From positions 1-56,297 of the forward strand of contig CAZOPF010000029.1 in the NCBI GenBank assembly GCA_964581605.1: a stretch of DNA of 56,297 bases. Direction: 5' to 3'. The stretch's first letter is position 1. Each line of letters begins with the position of its first letter. This stretch comes from CAADGU01 sp964581605 (GTDB lineage: Bacteria > Chloroflexota > Anaerolineae > Promineifilales > Promineifilaceae). The notes under the pieces are model-generated. The model made no database searches. It was not told the origin of the DNA and saw nothing but the letters and a program-made list of their open reading frames with translations. The position numbers and the translations under genes were made by a program. Positions 36,369 to 44,192 of the stretch are shown in pieces.

Positions 36369-37346
36369 TTAATCTTCCACCCCCAACGGCCGTGTCCGTA
36401 AATACTCGGTCGTCATCCGCTTGCGGGTAATGTCGTCATAGACACGCTGCACCTGCTCGGCCGTCAACCCCATCTCCTGCGCCACCACCTCCGCCGGGAC
36501 GCCGTGATCCAACCCATACCAGATCAAATCCATCGTCTCAAACGGCAGGCGGAAAAAAAACTCCTCCTGCGTACTGCCCGCGCTGTAGGTGTCTGACGTA
36601 GGCGGGCGGCTGCGGATTTCTTCGGGCACATTCAGATATTCGGCCAACTGGTAAATTTGCGATTTGAACAGGTGGCCGATGGGCATCACGTCCATCGCCC
36701 CATCGCCGTACTTTACGAAAAAGCCCTGCTCATGTTCATTGCGCTGCGGTGTGCCGATCATGGCATAATCGCGCAGTTCGGCATGGTAGTAGAGCATGGC
36801 CACCCGGCTGCGCTGTTTGAAATTGGTGGCAGCGACGATCTGTTGGAGTTGCGACGGCCGTAACCGTTTCGTCTGCTCCTCCCCCTCCGGGCTGACAATG
36901 GTGGCGCTGAAAAAGTTCAGCGTTCCCCCTTCCAGCAGCCCGGACGGTAGCGTAATTTTCAGCTTGTAGGTACTGTCATACTCCGGGAAAATGGCTCGCA
37001 CCGCCTCATCCCGCCGCTGATACGCGCCAAAACCCCACAGCGCCCCGGTCATATCTTCGGTAAGCGGTTCCACGCCAAACTGGCGGCAAACCACCCGCGC
37101 CAGCCGCGCACTATCCGGGCTGGACTCCATCTCCGGCAGCAGCAGCGCCACCAGCCGTTCCGCACCCAAAGCGCGAACTGCCATCGCCAGCACCACGGCC
37201 GAATCCACCCCGCCGCTGACGCCCATCACCCCACCCCGCTTCTTCAAGGTGGTAAAAATGTTCCGCCGCAAACTTTCTACAATGCGGTGTACTTCCGCTT
37301 CCGCATCCAATTTCAACACGTCACGATGAAAAGACGTTGCACTCAT
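36369..37346 (-). CDS. nadE: NAD(+) synthase-like PP-loop enzyme
   Basis: A 325-residue ATP pyrophosphatase with GVSGGVDSAVV (PP-loop, about residue 46), GTPQRNEHEQGFFVKYGDGAMDVMPI split as in NadE, and RPPTSDTYSAGSTQEEFFF near the end. It lacks a glutaminase domain, so it would use free ammonia. The start at 37346 (AGGAG ten bases upstream) removes an overlap with the PIN-like gene. It belongs to a divergent NadE subgroup and sits in a polysaccharide locus with AsnB, an acyl ligase and an ACP. It may therefore amidate a carrier-bound acid instead of making NAD; that is inference. Housekeeping NAD synthase is the alternative. Confidence 0.8.
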   Translation of the reverse strand: MSATSFHRDVLKLDAEAEVHRIVESLRRNIFTTLKKRGGVMGVSGGVDSAVVLAMAVRALGAERLVALLLPEMESSPDSARLARVVCRQFGVEPLTEDMTGALWGFGAYQRRDEAVRAIFPEYDSTYKLKITLPSGLLEGGTLNFFSATIVSPEGEEQTKRLRPSQLQQIVAATNFKQRSRVAMLYYHAELRDYAMIGTPQRNEHEQGFFVKYGDGAMDVMPIGHLFKSQIYQLAEYLNVPEEIRSRPPTSDTYSAGSTQEEFFFRLPFETMDLIWYGLDHGVPAEVVAQEMGLTAEQVQRVYDDITRKRMTTEYLRTRPLGVED

Positions 37347-37371
37347 CAAAATCAATCTCCTACATCCGGTT

Positions 37372-37773
37372 TTACTTGTATGGAATGTAAATGCGGCTTC
37401 GCCCCAGATTTTTTTCAATCTCCAGCACGATTTCTAACAATTGAAAGGCGCACCGTTCCCGATACCGTTTTTCAGACAGCCGCCCCACGTTCGCAACGGT
37501 AACAATGGGTAATGAGGATGGTTTGTTTTCTTGACGCAGCGTATTTTCCAAAGAATCCTCGCCTTCCATATTCCGATTGTTGGTCAACAAGATCATCCCG
37601 TTTGCCTGCGCAAAACGCCAGACGGCCCGATCTGAGCTATTAAAGGGCAGACCTGCTTCAGTAAATGTTGCCAGCCGCAGGTCAATCATCTCCAACCAAC
37701 CTTCTGCGCCCAATACGCCTATGATGGAGAAGGCATGTCCTTCAATATCATGGTCGGCCAGGATAGTTATCAC
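37372..37773 (-). CDS. PIN-like protein (DUF5615 type), putative toxin
   Basis: A 133-residue protein with the N-terminal acidic pattern ILADHDIEGHAF and the central ILLTNNRNMEGEDSLENT, which are the conserved acidic and polar sites of the DUF5615/Mut7-C-like PIN fold. Such proteins are found next to DUF433 proteins and are suspected RNases; none is well characterised. It overlaps the DUF433 gene by four bases (ATGA), indicating coupled translation. Confidence 0.75.
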   Translation of the reverse strand: MITILADHDIEGHAFSIIGVLGAEGWLEMIDLRLATFTEAGLPFNSSDRAVWRFAQANGMILLTNNRNMEGEDSLENTLRQENKPSSLPIVTVANVGRLSEKRYRERCAFQLLEIVLEIEKNLGRSRIYIPYK

Positions 37774-38150
37774 ACAATTTCCAGTTTCGCCTGCCGCTCT
37801 TTGAGTTTCTTCCAGAGTTCTTCATGTTCCGGTTTATGGGGCATTGCGGCCACACTCTCCAGATGTTCCAGGTTGTATTCCGTCCAGTAACGACGGTTTT
37901 CTTCCGATTTTTGCAAAACAATCTGGTACTCGGCTTCCACCTCCTCGCGGTGCGCCTCAATATAGGCCAGAACGCCAGCGATTTGTTGCTCGGTTAAATC
38001 ATAAAGGTCTTTGATCAGCTTTGGCGGCCAATCTTCTTTGAGGCAATCCATAATGCTGTAAAGCGTAATGCGTGTCCCGGCAATCGTCAGACCCCGATCG
38101 GTTCTCACAACATTGTTTTGCGTTGTCGCAATTTGATTCGTTTTGTCCAT
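37770..38150 (-). CDS. DUF433 protein, putative antitoxin
   Basis: A 126-residue protein whose residues 15-70 carry the DUF433 pattern DRGLTIAGTRITLYSIMDCLKE...DLTEQQIAGVLAYIEAH, a small helix-turn-helix-like domain, followed by a charged helical tail (EEVEAEYQIVLQKSEENRRYWTEY). AAAGGA lies upstream of the ATG. It forms a two-gene unit with the PIN-like gene. The 129-base spacer to the RNase H gene (38151-38279) shows nothing definite. Confidence 0.8.
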   Translation of the reverse strand: MDKTNQIATTQNNVVRTDRGLTIAGTRITLYSIMDCLKEDWPPKLIKDLYDLTEQQIAGVLAYIEAHREEVEAEYQIVLQKSEENRRYWTEYNLEHLESVAAMPHKPEHEELWKKLKERQAKLEIV

Positions 38151-38279
38151 CTGCCAATCCTTTACCTATACTGGCTGCGGCCCATTCCTACTCCTGCCGC
38201 TTCTGGTCAATTCATTTTAATCGTCGCCAGTACACAACTCTCAAATTCTGACCGCTATTTTACCACACCCCGGTATAGA

Positions 38280-39107
38280 TCATTTTCTGCCAAAGTCGGC
38301 CGGATTTTCGCCCCACATTTCTGTATCCCATTTAAGAATTTTGTTTTCAAATTCGTTTTCAGACAGCCACTTTTCGGCTCTTTCAATCAGTTCAAACACT
38401 TTTTCATTTTCTCCAGTTAGCCCAAGTTCGGTTTTACACTTCTTTGCCTTGACCCAACCGATAGCGATCTTTGAGTCAGAATATACTGGGATGGTTACAC
38501 CTTCCCTTTTCAGATAAGCCAGGCCATGAACAAGAGCCAGGAATTCACCTATATTATTTGTTCCTCCTAAAAAAGGGCCTTGCCTAAATATTTGCTCACC
38601 GGTTTGAGTATAGACGCCGCGATATTCCATAAGACCGGGATTACCACTACAGGCAGCATCAACCGCAACACTTTCAAGAACAGGATTGACGGCAACTAAG
38701 GGTACTTGCCGCGATTTACCCGGTAATGGTTCAGTGAAGATGTAATTAATATGTCGTTTTGCTTCTGGTTCTAGCTTCCCATCCTTCTCTGTTTCATCAG
38801 CCTGTCTGGAAAACGCCTGTCTGGCTCGTTCAAGAGTGGGAAAAGATTGATATTCAGCATCATCAACATCTTCTATTTGCCTGCGGCATTCTTCCCAACC
38901 TTGATAGACACCAGGTTCACGGCCGTGCCAGACCACATAATATGAATTTTCAAAGTTGCGTTCAGCCTCCAACTTGCTGTCAAACGATTTATATTGGGCA
39001 CCACCGTACCCATGAACCTGGTCAGAACATTCATCCCAGGACCCATAAATGCCGGGAGATCGGCCTTTCCAAACCACATACCACTTGTTTTTTTTCTTTT
39101 TTGCCAT
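38280..39107 (-). CDS. Ribonuclease H with two viroplasmin domains
   Basis: A 275-residue protein. Two tandem viroplasmin (Caulimovirus VI/RNase H N-terminal) domains occupy about 6-50 and 55-98, each with the pattern YYVVW-x-G-R-x-PG-x-Y. The RNase H domain has the catalytic acidic set D150 (VDAACSGNPG), E188 (NIGEFLAL), D211 (YSDSKIAIGWV) and D271 near the C-terminus. It should cut RNA in RNA-DNA hybrids and bind duplexes through the N-terminal domains. The doubled viroplasmin domain is unusual for a bacterial protein. It lies between two toxin-antitoxin-like pairs. Confidence 0.9.
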   Translation of the reverse strand: MAKKKKNKWYVVWKGRSPGIYGSWDECSDQVHGYGGAQYKSFDSKLEAERNFENSYYVVWHGREPGVYQGWEECRRQIEDVDDAEYQSFPTLERARQAFSRQADETEKDGKLEPEAKRHINYIFTEPLPGKSRQVPLVAVNPVLESVAVDAACSGNPGLMEYRGVYTQTGEQIFRQGPFLGGTNNIGEFLALVHGLAYLKREGVTIPVYSDSKIAIGWVKAKKCKTELGLTGENEKVFELIERAEKWLSENEFENKILKWDTEMWGENPADFGRK

Positions 39108-39170
39108 ACGACTTCCCCGACTATCTGTTATAGATCACGGCCGTACCCCCATCCACCTCAACCATCACTG

Positions 39171-39509
39171 TCACAACGCCAGTACCAGGCGCATACCATC
39201 TTCCACTTGCTGCATCTTCCGGGCAGGTAAAGTGCTGATGTAATCGGTGAGTGAGCTTTTATCTACGGTGAGGAGTTGGGACACATTGATCACCGAATCA
39301 CGCGGCAGGCCACTCTGTTCTGAACTGATAAAAACATTGCCGGGGGCGTTAGCCAGCCGCAAATTGGAAGTAATGGCCAGGACAACAACGGTCTGAATGT
39401 GGCTGATGTTAAAGGGATCAGATTGAACTACCAGAACAGGTCGCCGATAACCAGGAGCTGAACCAGCGGCCTCCGGCAGTGAGGCCCACCACAATTCACC
39501 ACGCTGCAT
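39171..39509 (-). CDS. MazF/PemK-family toxin
   Basis: A 112-residue endoribonuclease-type toxin: QRGELWWASLPE at the N-terminus, GYRRPVLVVQSDPFN, and VINVSQLLTVDKSSL near the middle, the standard PemK/MazF strands. The ATG at 39509 overlaps the antitoxin stop codon as TAATG, with GAGGAAGA upstream. It forms a toxin-antitoxin operon with the next gene. Confidence 0.9.
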   Translation of the reverse strand: MQRGELWWASLPEAAGSAPGYRRPVLVVQSDPFNISHIQTVVVLAITSNLRLANAPGNVFISSEQSGLPRDSVINVSQLLTVDKSSLTDYISTLPARKMQQVEDGMRLVLAL

Positions 39510-39745
39510 TACCACTCTTCCTCAGGTAGTGTGTGCAACTGCAATTGGTAAAGAACCGGATCAACCGCTGCTGGCGTTTCCGCATACAATTCGTTGAGCG
39601 CCTGTGTCACCGCTTCATCCTGGAAAGATTCAAGGAATTGGGCAACGGCCGTAGCATACAACTCACTGCGCGTCATACCCAGATTTTTGGCTAATGCCTC
39701 GGCCGCTTCAAAGATGGGATCAGGGATGGAAATTGCCGTTTTCAT
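39509..39745 (-). CDS. Ribbon-helix-helix antitoxin
   Basis: A 78-residue protein with the N-terminal RHH pattern MKTAISIPDPIFEAAEALAK-NLGMTRSELYATAVAQFL and an acidic C-terminal tail (ETPAAVDPVL...LPEEEW) that would wrap the MazF-like toxin. It likely represses its own promoter, which carries a perfect palindrome next to the start codon. There is no Shine-Dalgarno sequence; the mRNA is probably leaderless. Confidence 0.88.
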   Translation of the reverse strand: MKTAISIPDPIFEAAEALAKNLGMTRSELYATAVAQFLESFQDEAVTQALNELYAETPAAVDPVLYQLQLHTLPEEEW

Positions 39746-39751
39746 GGCAAA

Positions 39752-39780
39752 AGTATAACCCTGGTTATACCCAGTGACAA
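39752..39780 (-). promoter_or_regulatory. Leaderless promoter with palindromic operator for the toxin-antitoxin operon
   Basis: On the minus strand TTGTCA (39775-39780) and TATACT (39752-39757) are 17 bases apart. The perfect inverted repeat GTATAACC-CT-GGTTATAC (39753-39770) covers the -10 box and spacer, as expected for autorepression by an RHH antitoxin. Transcription would start at about 39745, the A of the antitoxin ATG. Confidence 0.75.
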
Positions 39781-39788
39781 TCTTTCAT

Positions 39789-41792
39789 TCAGGCCGCAAC
39801 CAACAACCGCCGGTCAACCAGCTTGATGTCGTCGCGGGCGGGGTCAATGGGGGCGGCGCGGCGGAAAGCGGCGATGAACTGTTGGTAGACAAGTTGGGTG
39901 GAGAGGACACCGGCCAGGGTCATGTCATCCGTTTCCCCTAGCTGGCCGAAGCGTTCCACCTTTTTGGCCAACGCCTGCACGGCGTCCGGCAGGAAACAAC
40001 CGGCGTCTGCCACTTTAGCCGGGGACATGACCTCGGCTACCCAATCCATTGGTTTGCCATCGGGGAAGAAGCTCTTGTGAATGGGGGCACGATACGGCCG
40101 TTTGGGGCGATTCCATATCTCATCCGGCAGCAGATCACGCATGGCCCGCTTGAGGATATGCTTCTCGTCCAGGCCGCGCATCTTATAGTGTGGCGGCAGT
40201 TGGGCGGCAAACTCAATCACCCGGTGATCCAGGAAGGGGAAACGCCCTTCGACAGAGTGGGCCATGCCCATGCGGTCACCCTGCGAATTGAGCAGGTATT
40301 CGGCCAGGAAGATGGTGATTTCCAGATATTGCGCCTGCGCCAGCCCACTCCATTCGGCAAAACCATCGGGCAGTTTAATCTGATCCAACGGCGACAGATC
40401 GGGAATAGCATCGCGTAGTTCGGGCAGGAAGACGCGCTTGGTACGGCCGTTGTTGTGCCAGCGTATCGCGTGTGAATAATCCGGGCTGTGTACGTCGCTC
40501 AATCCCTGGCCAAAAAATTTGCGCAGGTAGGCGTCATTTTGCAGGCCGCTGATGTAGGGGTAGAGCTTGTGCAGGAGGGACGGCCGTAAGACCGACTCTG
40601 GCTGCCGCGCCCAAAAACGGCGAATCTTGGCCTCTTTGAAAATGTTGTAGCCACCCAAAAATTCGTCCGCCCCCTCGCCGGTCAGCACCACCTTAAAGTT
40701 GTGGCTGTGTACCAGGTCAGAGAGCAAATAGAGCGGCGCAGGCGAAGTACGCATGATGGGCGTTTCCGTGTGCCAGATGACGTGCGGAAAGGCGCGGCCA
40801 ATATCCTCGTGTGAACAGGTGATCAGGTTGTGGTGTGTGCCCAGATGTCTGGCCATCTGCCACTGGTATTCGCTCTCATCGTAGGCGGCGTCGGTGAAGG
40901 CGATGGAGAAGGTTTCCAGCCGGTTGCCAGTGTAGTGGTGGACCAGTGCGGCCGTAGACGAAGAATCCAGCCCACCGCTCAGGTACGCGCCCACAGGCAC
41001 ATCCGCCCGCAGGCGAATTTGGGTGGCGTCAATCAGCAGTTCGCGCAATTGCTGGGCGGCTTCGTCAATCGTTAGCCGTGCGCCGCTCTCCGTGCCCGCC
41101 TGGGGGAAGGTGGGCTGCCAGTAAGGGGTAATGTGGACACGGCCGTTTTCTACCAGCATATGATGGCCCGGCGGTAGGGTGAACACATCCTTGAAGATGG
41201 TGCGGGGTTGGATGGGACTCCAGAAGGTGAAAATCTGATCCAGAGCCACCGGGTCAATCTCTGGCTGCACACGGCCGTCGGCAAAAAACGCCTTCATCTC
41301 CGAGGCAAAAAAGAGGACACCATCGCGCACAGCATAATAAACTGGCCGAATGCCCGGCCGATCTCGCGCAATGAACAGCCGCCGTTGGCGTTCGTCCCAA
41401 ATGGCAAAGGCAAACTGCCCATTGAGATGGTTCACACAGTCCGGGCCATACTCTTCATAGGCATGGAGGATCACTTCAGTGTCCGAGTCGGTTTGGAATT
41501 GGTGGCCGAGTTGTTCGAGGGACGGCCGTAGCTCCACATAGTTATAAATCTCGCCGTTGAACACGATCCAGGCCGTGCCCTCTTCATTGCCGATGGGCTG
41601 TTGGCCGCCGCTGAGGTCAATGATGCTCAGGCGGGTACTGCCCATAGCCAGCCCGGATTGTTCATCCTGAAAAATGTAGGTGCCATATTGGTCTGGCCCG
41701 CGATGGCGAATCATACCTAACATGGCGTTTAACTGCGCCGGTTCCAGAGGTGGGTTTTGGGAGAGATTGTGTATGCCGACTATTCCACACAT
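39789..41792 (-). CDS. asnB: Asparagine synthase-like glutamine amidotransferase
   Basis: A 667-residue enzyme. After Met removal the N-terminal Cys2 (CGIVGIHNL) is the glutaminase nucleophile, followed by MIRHRGPDQYG and the NGEIYNY loop; the synthetase half has the PP-loop LSGGLDSS near residue 260 and EGADEFLGGYNIF. The start at 41792 is required by Cys2; upstream frame sequence is repeat DNA. It resembles the amidotransferases of exopolysaccharide/exosortase loci more than housekeeping AsnB (inference from length and context). It is preceded by the acyl ligase and ACP genes, so the substrate may be a carrier- or sugar-bound acid. Confidence 0.9.
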   Translation of the reverse strand: MCGIVGIHNLSQNPPLEPAQLNAMLGMIRHRGPDQYGTYIFQDEQSGLAMGSTRLSIIDLSGGQQPIGNEEGTAWIVFNGEIYNYVELRPSLEQLGHQFQTDSDTEVILHAYEEYGPDCVNHLNGQFAFAIWDERQRRLFIARDRPGIRPVYYAVRDGVLFFASEMKAFFADGRVQPEIDPVALDQIFTFWSPIQPRTIFKDVFTLPPGHHMLVENGRVHITPYWQPTFPQAGTESGARLTIDEAAQQLRELLIDATQIRLRADVPVGAYLSGGLDSSSTAALVHHYTGNRLETFSIAFTDAAYDESEYQWQMARHLGTHHNLITCSHEDIGRAFPHVIWHTETPIMRTSPAPLYLLSDLVHSHNFKVVLTGEGADEFLGGYNIFKEAKIRRFWARQPESVLRPSLLHKLYPYISGLQNDAYLRKFFGQGLSDVHSPDYSHAIRWHNNGRTKRVFLPELRDAIPDLSPLDQIKLPDGFAEWSGLAQAQYLEITIFLAEYLLNSQGDRMGMAHSVEGRFPFLDHRVIEFAAQLPPHYKMRGLDEKHILKRAMRDLLPDEIWNRPKRPYRAPIHKSFFPDGKPMDWVAEVMSPAKVADAGCFLPDAVQALAKKVERFGQLGETDDMTLAGVLSTQLVYQQFIAAFRRAAPIDPARDDIKLVDRRLLVAA

Positions 41793-41874
41793 AGTAAGTG
41801 AGCAGTAAGCGGTGAGCAGTGAGCAGTAAAGGGTCTGCTGACCGCTCACTGCTCACTGCCAACTGCTTACTCAA
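41793..41874. repeat. Hairpin built of phased 7-nt repeats
   Basis: Left arm units GAGCAGT and AAGCGGT; right arm GACCGCTC, ACTGCTC, ACTGCCA, ACTGCTT. It fills the spacer between the acyl ligase and asnB and contains the ligase stop codon (41871-41873). Confidence 0.8.
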
Positions 41875-43421
41875 CTAAGGTCTGTCTTTTTAATTTTCCC
41901 GCTGCTCGTCTTGGGTAGTTCGTCGCGGAACTCCACAAACTGCGGCACCATGAAATCTTCCAGGTGGGCTTTGCAATAGGCCAGCACTTCCCGCTCCGTC
42001 AGGCCGCCATCGGGTACGACCAAAATGGCTTTGATCGCCTGGCCGAGGATGGGATCGGGGATGCCGATCACGGCCGTTTCCGTCACTCCCGGCAAACTGT
42101 ACAGCACATTCTCCACCTCTTTGGGCGCTACCTTTTCCCCCCGGCTTTTGATGATGTCGTCTTTGCGGCCGACAAAATAGAGATACCCCTCCTCATCCAT
42201 GCGGAAGAGGTCGCCGCTGTAACAGACCCGCTCGCCGGGGATGGGGCCAGGGCGGTATCGTTGAGCGGTGGCGTCCGGCCGTTCCCAATAACCCATCATC
42301 ACATGCCCGCCGCGCACCACCAGTTCACCAATTTCGCCGGGGCCAAGCCGGTTGCCGTTTTCATCTTCCAGCCACACTTCCGTGCCCGGAATGGCGATGC
42401 CCACCGAACCGGGCCGGTTTTTCAACTGTTCCGGCGGCAGGTAAAGGGTGCGCTTCGTTTCCGTCAGACCATACATGGAGTACATGGTGGCCCAGGGGAA
42501 AATTTCGCCGATTTTTTGAATGTGGCTGGGCGGCAAAGCAGCGGCCGTATTGGTGATGTAGCGCAAATGGCTCAGGTCATACCCGCTCAAATCCATATTC
42601 AGCAGCAAGGCAAAAATAGTGGGCACACCGGGGAAACCGGTCACTCTTTCCTTTTCCATCAACTGCAAAATCTGGGCCGGATAGGTAAACCCTTTTTCCA
42701 GAATCAACGTACCGCCGAATTTGAAGACCATCAATAACTGGTAGAGGCCGTAGTCAAAGGAGAGCGGCGACATGACAATGACGATGTCTTCGGGCACATT
42801 TTGCAGGTAATGGATGATGGAGGAGGCGGCAAAAACAACGTTGTGATGGGCAGACATGACCCCCTTCGGTTCGCCAGTGCTGCCGGAGGTGTAGATGAGG
42901 CAGGCCAGGTCACGGTCAATACCCAGGCGGGACGGCCGTGTCTCCGCACACTCCGCCTGAATTACATCCCAGGCCGCCATACGCTCGTGGCTGGCGACGG
43001 CTTCGGCCGCTTTGCGTTCAGTCAACACAGCAAATTTGACGGATGCTGCATCCGCCATCACCTGCTGAATCATGTCGGCGTCACGGCCGCGGGCGACAAT
43101 GGCGCTGGCCCGGCAGTTATTGGCCATGTAGAGCAATTTGTCCTCTTTGGTAGTGTGGTTAATCACCACAAAAACGCCACCCGCCTTTAATACGCCAAAG
43201 ATACCGGCAGCCAGTTCCACCGTGTTTGGCAAATACAATATCACGCGGTCGCCGCGGCCGATGCCATTGGCCCGCAGATGGTTGGCAAAACGGTTCGCCA
43301 TCGCGTCCACCTGCGCATAGGTCAGCCGGTCGTTGCCGCAGATCAACGCCTCTTTGTCCGGCGTGCGATCCGCGCTGTTTTCCAGAAAATCTTGCACCAT
43401 CAGGGCATGTTGAAAAGTCAT
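41871..43421 (-). CDS. AMP-forming acyl-CoA/ACP ligase
   Basis: A 516-residue ANL-family enzyme: IYTSGSTGEPKGVMSAHHN (P-loop, about residue 175-193), MYGLTETKRT, YSGDLFRMDEEGYLYFVGRKDDIIKSRGEKVAP hinge (split motifs) and the C-terminal catalytic Lys in PKTSSGKIKKTDL. It is like the acyl ligases of exopolysaccharide/exosortase loci. With the ACP gene directly upstream in the same direction, it probably loads an acid onto that carrier. The last residues run into a repeat hairpin. Substrate unknown. Confidence 0.9.
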   Translation of the reverse strand: MTFQHALMVQDFLENSADRTPDKEALICGNDRLTYAQVDAMANRFANHLRANGIGRGDRVILYLPNTVELAAGIFGVLKAGGVFVVINHTTKEDKLLYMANNCRASAIVARGRDADMIQQVMADAASVKFAVLTERKAAEAVASHERMAAWDVIQAECAETRPSRLGIDRDLACLIYTSGSTGEPKGVMSAHHNVVFAASSIIHYLQNVPEDIVIVMSPLSFDYGLYQLLMVFKFGGTLILEKGFTYPAQILQLMEKERVTGFPGVPTIFALLLNMDLSGYDLSHLRYITNTAAALPPSHIQKIGEIFPWATMYSMYGLTETKRTLYLPPEQLKNRPGSVGIAIPGTEVWLEDENGNRLGPGEIGELVVRGGHVMMGYWERPDATAQRYRPGPIPGERVCYSGDLFRMDEEGYLYFVGRKDDIIKSRGEKVAPKEVENVLYSLPGVTETAVIGIPDPILGQAIKAILVVPDGGLTEREVLAYCKAHLEDFMVPQFVEFRDELPKTSSGKIKKTDLS

Positions 43422-43423
43422 AG

Positions 43424-43735
43424 GGAAGTGTCCAGGTGTTTTGGTGTTTTGGTGGTTTGGTGTTTTGGTGTTTTGGTGCTTTGGTGTTTTGGTGTTTTGG
43501 CGCTTTGGTGTTTTGGTGTTTTGGTGTTTTGGTGATTTGGTGATTTGGTGTTTTGGTACTTTGGTGTTTTGGTGTCCAGGTCATAAACCAAACACCTGAA
43601 CACTAAAACACTAGAACACTAAAACACTAGAACACTAAAACACTAGAACACTAGAACACTAAAACACTAAAACACTAGAACACTAAAACACTAAAACACT
43701 AGAACACTAGAACACTAAACACTAAAACACTTTAG
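43424..43735. repeat. Very long hairpin of phased 8-nt repeats (about 310 nt)
   Basis: About 17 units of GGTGTTTT and variants (about 43436-43578) are followed by about 18 units of AACACTAA/AACACTAG (about 43588-43735). The arms are near-complementary and form one long stem. It fills the whole spacer between the acyl ligase and the ACP gene and includes the ACP stop codon (43732-43734). Confidence 0.9.
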
Positions 43736-43977
43736 TTAGCGCGGCGGGCAATGTAAGCGGCCAGGTTGTCCACGCTATCGAAGTTGTCAGGGACAATTTC
43801 GTCATCGGCAACCTGTACGTGGAAATTTTCTTCAACAAAGGAGACAAGTTCCATCACCCCCAGCGAATCCACCACCCCCGCTTCTAAAAACGATTCGTCG
43901 TCGTCAAGGGAAAAACCGTTGCTGCTAAACAGGAAATTTTCGGCAATATATTTTTTAATTTGATCTTTTACATCCAT
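43732..43977 (-). CDS. Acyl carrier protein
   Basis: An 81-residue acidic helical protein with the phosphopantetheine attachment site GVVDSLGVMELV (Ser38) and the usual three-helix pattern ending NFDSVDNLAAYIARR. AGGTGG precedes the ATG at 43977. It starts the ACP-ligase-amidotransferase series and is distinct from a fatty-acid-synthesis ACP, since no fab gene is near. It carries the activated acid for the module (inference). Confidence 0.9.
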   Translation of the reverse strand: MDVKDQIKKYIAENFLFSSNGFSLDDDESFLEAGVVDSLGVMELVSFVEENFHVQVADDEIVPDNFDSVDNLAAYIARRAN

Positions 43978-44105
43978 TCTGAAATCCACCTGAAAAGAAA
44001 ATATGAGAAGAAAGTACCATGAACCTGTGAGTTGGCAAATTGGGTTTGCCAGTATCATGTCACGGGCTAATTTTATAGGTTCAACTTGCAGAATTTATTA
44101 AGTAG

Positions 44106-44168
44106 GGGCGAGGCAGTTGAGGGGTATGCCCTCTTAACAAGGCAGGTCGTCTCTCAACTGCCCCGCCC
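44106..44168. repeat. 16-bp inverted repeat in a divergent spacer
   Basis: GGGCGAGGCAGTTGAG at 44106-44121 pairs with 44153-44168, one mismatch, 31-nt loop. It lies 25 bases upstream of the secreted DNRLRE protein gene and looks like a dispersed palindromic element of the AGTAGGGGCGA type common in Chloroflexota and cyanobacteria. The rest of 43978-44192 should hold divergent promoters; I cannot place them confidently. Confidence 0.6.
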
Positions 44169-44192
44169 GTACACCAGGAGCAGAATAAACGT

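Noticed and set aside
43159..43603. Minus-strand frame encoding THQNTKTPK-like repeats
   Set aside because: It is produced by the 8-nt repeat hairpin and runs into the acyl ligase in the wrong frame.
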